A stretch of DNA of 7,617 nt from positions 1 through 7,617 of the forward strand of contig JAAZFR010000014.1 of the NCBI GenBank assembly GCA_012971835.1, read 5' to 3'. Every line of letters begins with the position of its first letter. Position 1 is the first letter of the stretch. Made by a program: the position numbers and the translations under genes. Under the pieces are notes generated by a model that saw only the letters and a list, made by a program, of their open reading frames with translations, was not told the origin of the DNA and made no database searches. Of this stretch, positions 6,425 through 7,617 are shown one piece after another. Source of the DNA: Erysipelotrichia bacterium. GTDB taxonomy: Bacteria; Bacillota_I; Bacilli_A; RFN20; CAG-826.

Positions 6425-7617
6425 ATGAACAAAATTTTTAAAACTCTTCTCGGACTGGCGATGTTTGCTCTGCTTCCTCTTAGCAGTTGCAATCCAACAC
6501 TCACATGTGTTGTCTTAGATTCACCTGATGATTTATTGACAACGCCAATAACTGATTCTTTTAAATTTCCTCAAGAAGACGTTTATGCCAGTAAAACTTT
6601 TACGACAGTTGAAAGCGGTGGATTAATGCTTGGTCAAGCCACGCTAAAATCAACTACTGACGGTGATACCGCCAACTTTGAAGTTGCTGGTTATGCCGAG
6701 ACTGTTCGTCTAAGATTTCTCGGTATTAATACTCCTGAATCAACCGCAAAAGTTGAACCATGGGGTAAAAAAGCATCTATTTTTGTTAAAAATATTCTCG
6801 AAGTAGCGCATACCATTGTTCTAATTAATGACGCCGTTGTCTTTGGAGAACGCGATAGTTCAGGTAATCGTCATCTCGGCTACATTTGGTATAAACCCAC
6901 AGCCGATGCTGATTTCCGCTTATTGAATCTTGAAATTGTTGAGCAATGCTATTCGAAGAATTTCTTATTTGTCAATTCGACTATCGCTCCTTATCGCGAA
7001 AAATTCGAACAAGCTGAAGCTCGTGGTATCGAATGCAAGTATCGTGTCCACGGAACAGCCGACCCTGGTTATGACTACAGCGATGATGTCGAAGAACCGA
7101 CAATTCGTTATCTACGTGATAATTATGATGAATTTGGTATTACTGAAGGCGGAAGTAGTGGTAAACAACTAATTATTTCCGGTCTTGTTGTTGGGCAAAT
7201 GGGCGATAGTATGGTCCTTCGTGACATCACTGATGTCGATGATGAAACCGGTCAATATTGCTCGATGTACGCTTATGCTGGCTATAATACGGCGTTGGCA
7301 TCGGTCGTGACGGTTGGAGATGTTATTAAAATTTACGCCCGTGCAACAATGTACAATGGCAATATTCAACTTTCTGACTTAAAAACAAACACTACCGGCA
7401 AGCAAAAAATTGAGTGGTTGGCGATTAGCCCCAACTCACCGATTTTGCCACTAGCCTACCCTGTCTCTGAGTACCCGGATGGCGATCCGCGTTACGACAA
7501 TTATCCAACTGATATTTCTGCTTATGATATGGATGCTTCAACTTTCAATTCGTATGAAGACTTTGCTCCATACTCAGGTTATGTTGTATCGGCTCGCGTC
7601 ACCATTCGTTACGTCAC
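6425..7617 (+). CDS. surface lipoprotein thermonuclease (SNase/TNase domain) with OB-fold-like domain, C-terminus beyond window
   Basis: This open frame runs off the window end (397 complete codons, no stop). It starts at an ATG seven bases after AAGGAGG. The signal peptide ends in lipobox LSSC (Cys22), so the enzyme should sit on the outer membrane face. Residues about 70-210 match the staphylococcal nuclease family: DGDT (79-82, the Ca-binding Asp pair), VRLRFLGINTPE (94-105) and RDSSGNRHLGYIW (143-155). By alignment from memory to S. aureus nuclease, Arg97, Glu105 and Arg149 correspond to catalytic Arg35, Glu43 and Arg87, so it should be active. Asn102 replaces Asp40, a change that is common in the family. 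A second region (about 246-322, ending in an NGNIQLSDL strand) resembles an OB-fold nucleic-acid-binding domain, and a further module may begin near 384. This layout recalls multidomain secreted nucleases such as B. subtilis YhcR. It likely cleaves DNA and/or RNA outside the cell, and its position suggests co-transcription with the importer. Confidence 0.9.
   Translation, partial: MNKIFKTLLGLAMFALLPLSSCNPTLTCVVLDSPDDLLTTPITDSFKFPQEDVYASKTFTTVESGGLMLGQATLKSTTDGDTANFEVAGYAETVRLRFLGINTPESTAKVEPWGKKASIFVKNILEVAHTIVLINDAVVFGERDSSGNRHLGYIWYKPTADADFRLLNLEIVEQCYSKNFLFVNSTIAPYREKFEQAEARGIECKYRVHGTADPGYDYSDDVEEPTIRYLRDNYDEFGITEGGSSGKQLIISGLVVGQMGDSMVLRDITDVDDETGQYCSMYAYAGYNTALASVVTVGDVIKIYARATMYNGNIQLSDLKTNTTGKQKIEWLAISPNSPILPLAYPVSEYPDGDPRYDNYPTDISAYDMDASTFNSYEDFAPYSGYVVSARVTIRYV

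Noticed and set aside
6930..7172. Open frame of 80 codons, plus strand, within the nuclease gene
   Set aside because: The nuclease frame continues intact through this stretch with family motifs, so the overlapping frame is a shadow.
7169..7369. Open frame of 66 codons on the minus strand within the nuclease gene
   Set aside because: Antisense shadow of the OB-like region, with no motif and no supporting context.
1..7617. Classical defence system, CRISPR array, phage or transposon content
   Set aside because: No spaced repeats, transposase, integrase or effector motifs were seen. The nuclease carries a lipoprotein signal and should act outside the cell, which argues against an intracellular defence role.

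Overview
The window is one compact, single-strand (+) gene cluster, with every gap between genes under 50 bases. It looks like a low-GC Gram-positive (Firmicutes/Bacilli or Acholeplasma/Izemoplasma-like Mollicutes) chromosome. Evidence: the sequence is moderately AT-rich; Shine-Dalgarno sites are purine-rich; the solute-binding proteins and the nuclease are lipoproteins; and protein similarity is to the MsmK/UgpC-type carbohydrate importers. Trp is read as TGG throughout and no gene needs TGA as Trp, so the standard code fits. This argues against Mycoplasma/Spiroplasma proper. The exact taxon cannot be fixed from the sequence alone.

Layout: (1) 15-1193, an ATP-binding subunit of the CUT1 (MalK/UgpC/MsmK) type. 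(2) 1217-2278, a MalF/UgpA-type permease. (3) 2294-3253, a MalG/UgpE-type permease. (4) 3254-3283, a small AT-rich stem-loop followed by a T-run. (5) 3301-4854 and (6) 4873-6408, two tandem paralogous lipoprotein solute-binding proteins. (7) 6425 to the window end, a lipoprotein with a staphylococcal-nuclease (thermonuclease) domain and a following OB-fold-like domain, cut by the window edge. No RNA gene, insertion sequence, CRISPR array or phage gene was seen. No promoter was identified; the window begins only 14 bases before the first start codon, so the promoter probably lies outside.

How the genes work together: items 1-3 form a complete importer core (two permeases and an ATPase, probably a homodimer), which either of two surface-anchored binding proteins could feed. 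The spacing and the Shine-Dalgarno site suggest the nuclease is transcribed with them. The most interesting reading, which is inference, is a nucleic-acid scavenging unit: a surface nuclease cuts extracellular DNA/RNA and the two binding proteins capture products (nucleotides, sugar-phosphates or similar) for a transporter of the 'sugar' family. The substrate is not shown by the sequence, and a plain carbohydrate or glycerol-phosphate importer remains the simplest alternative.
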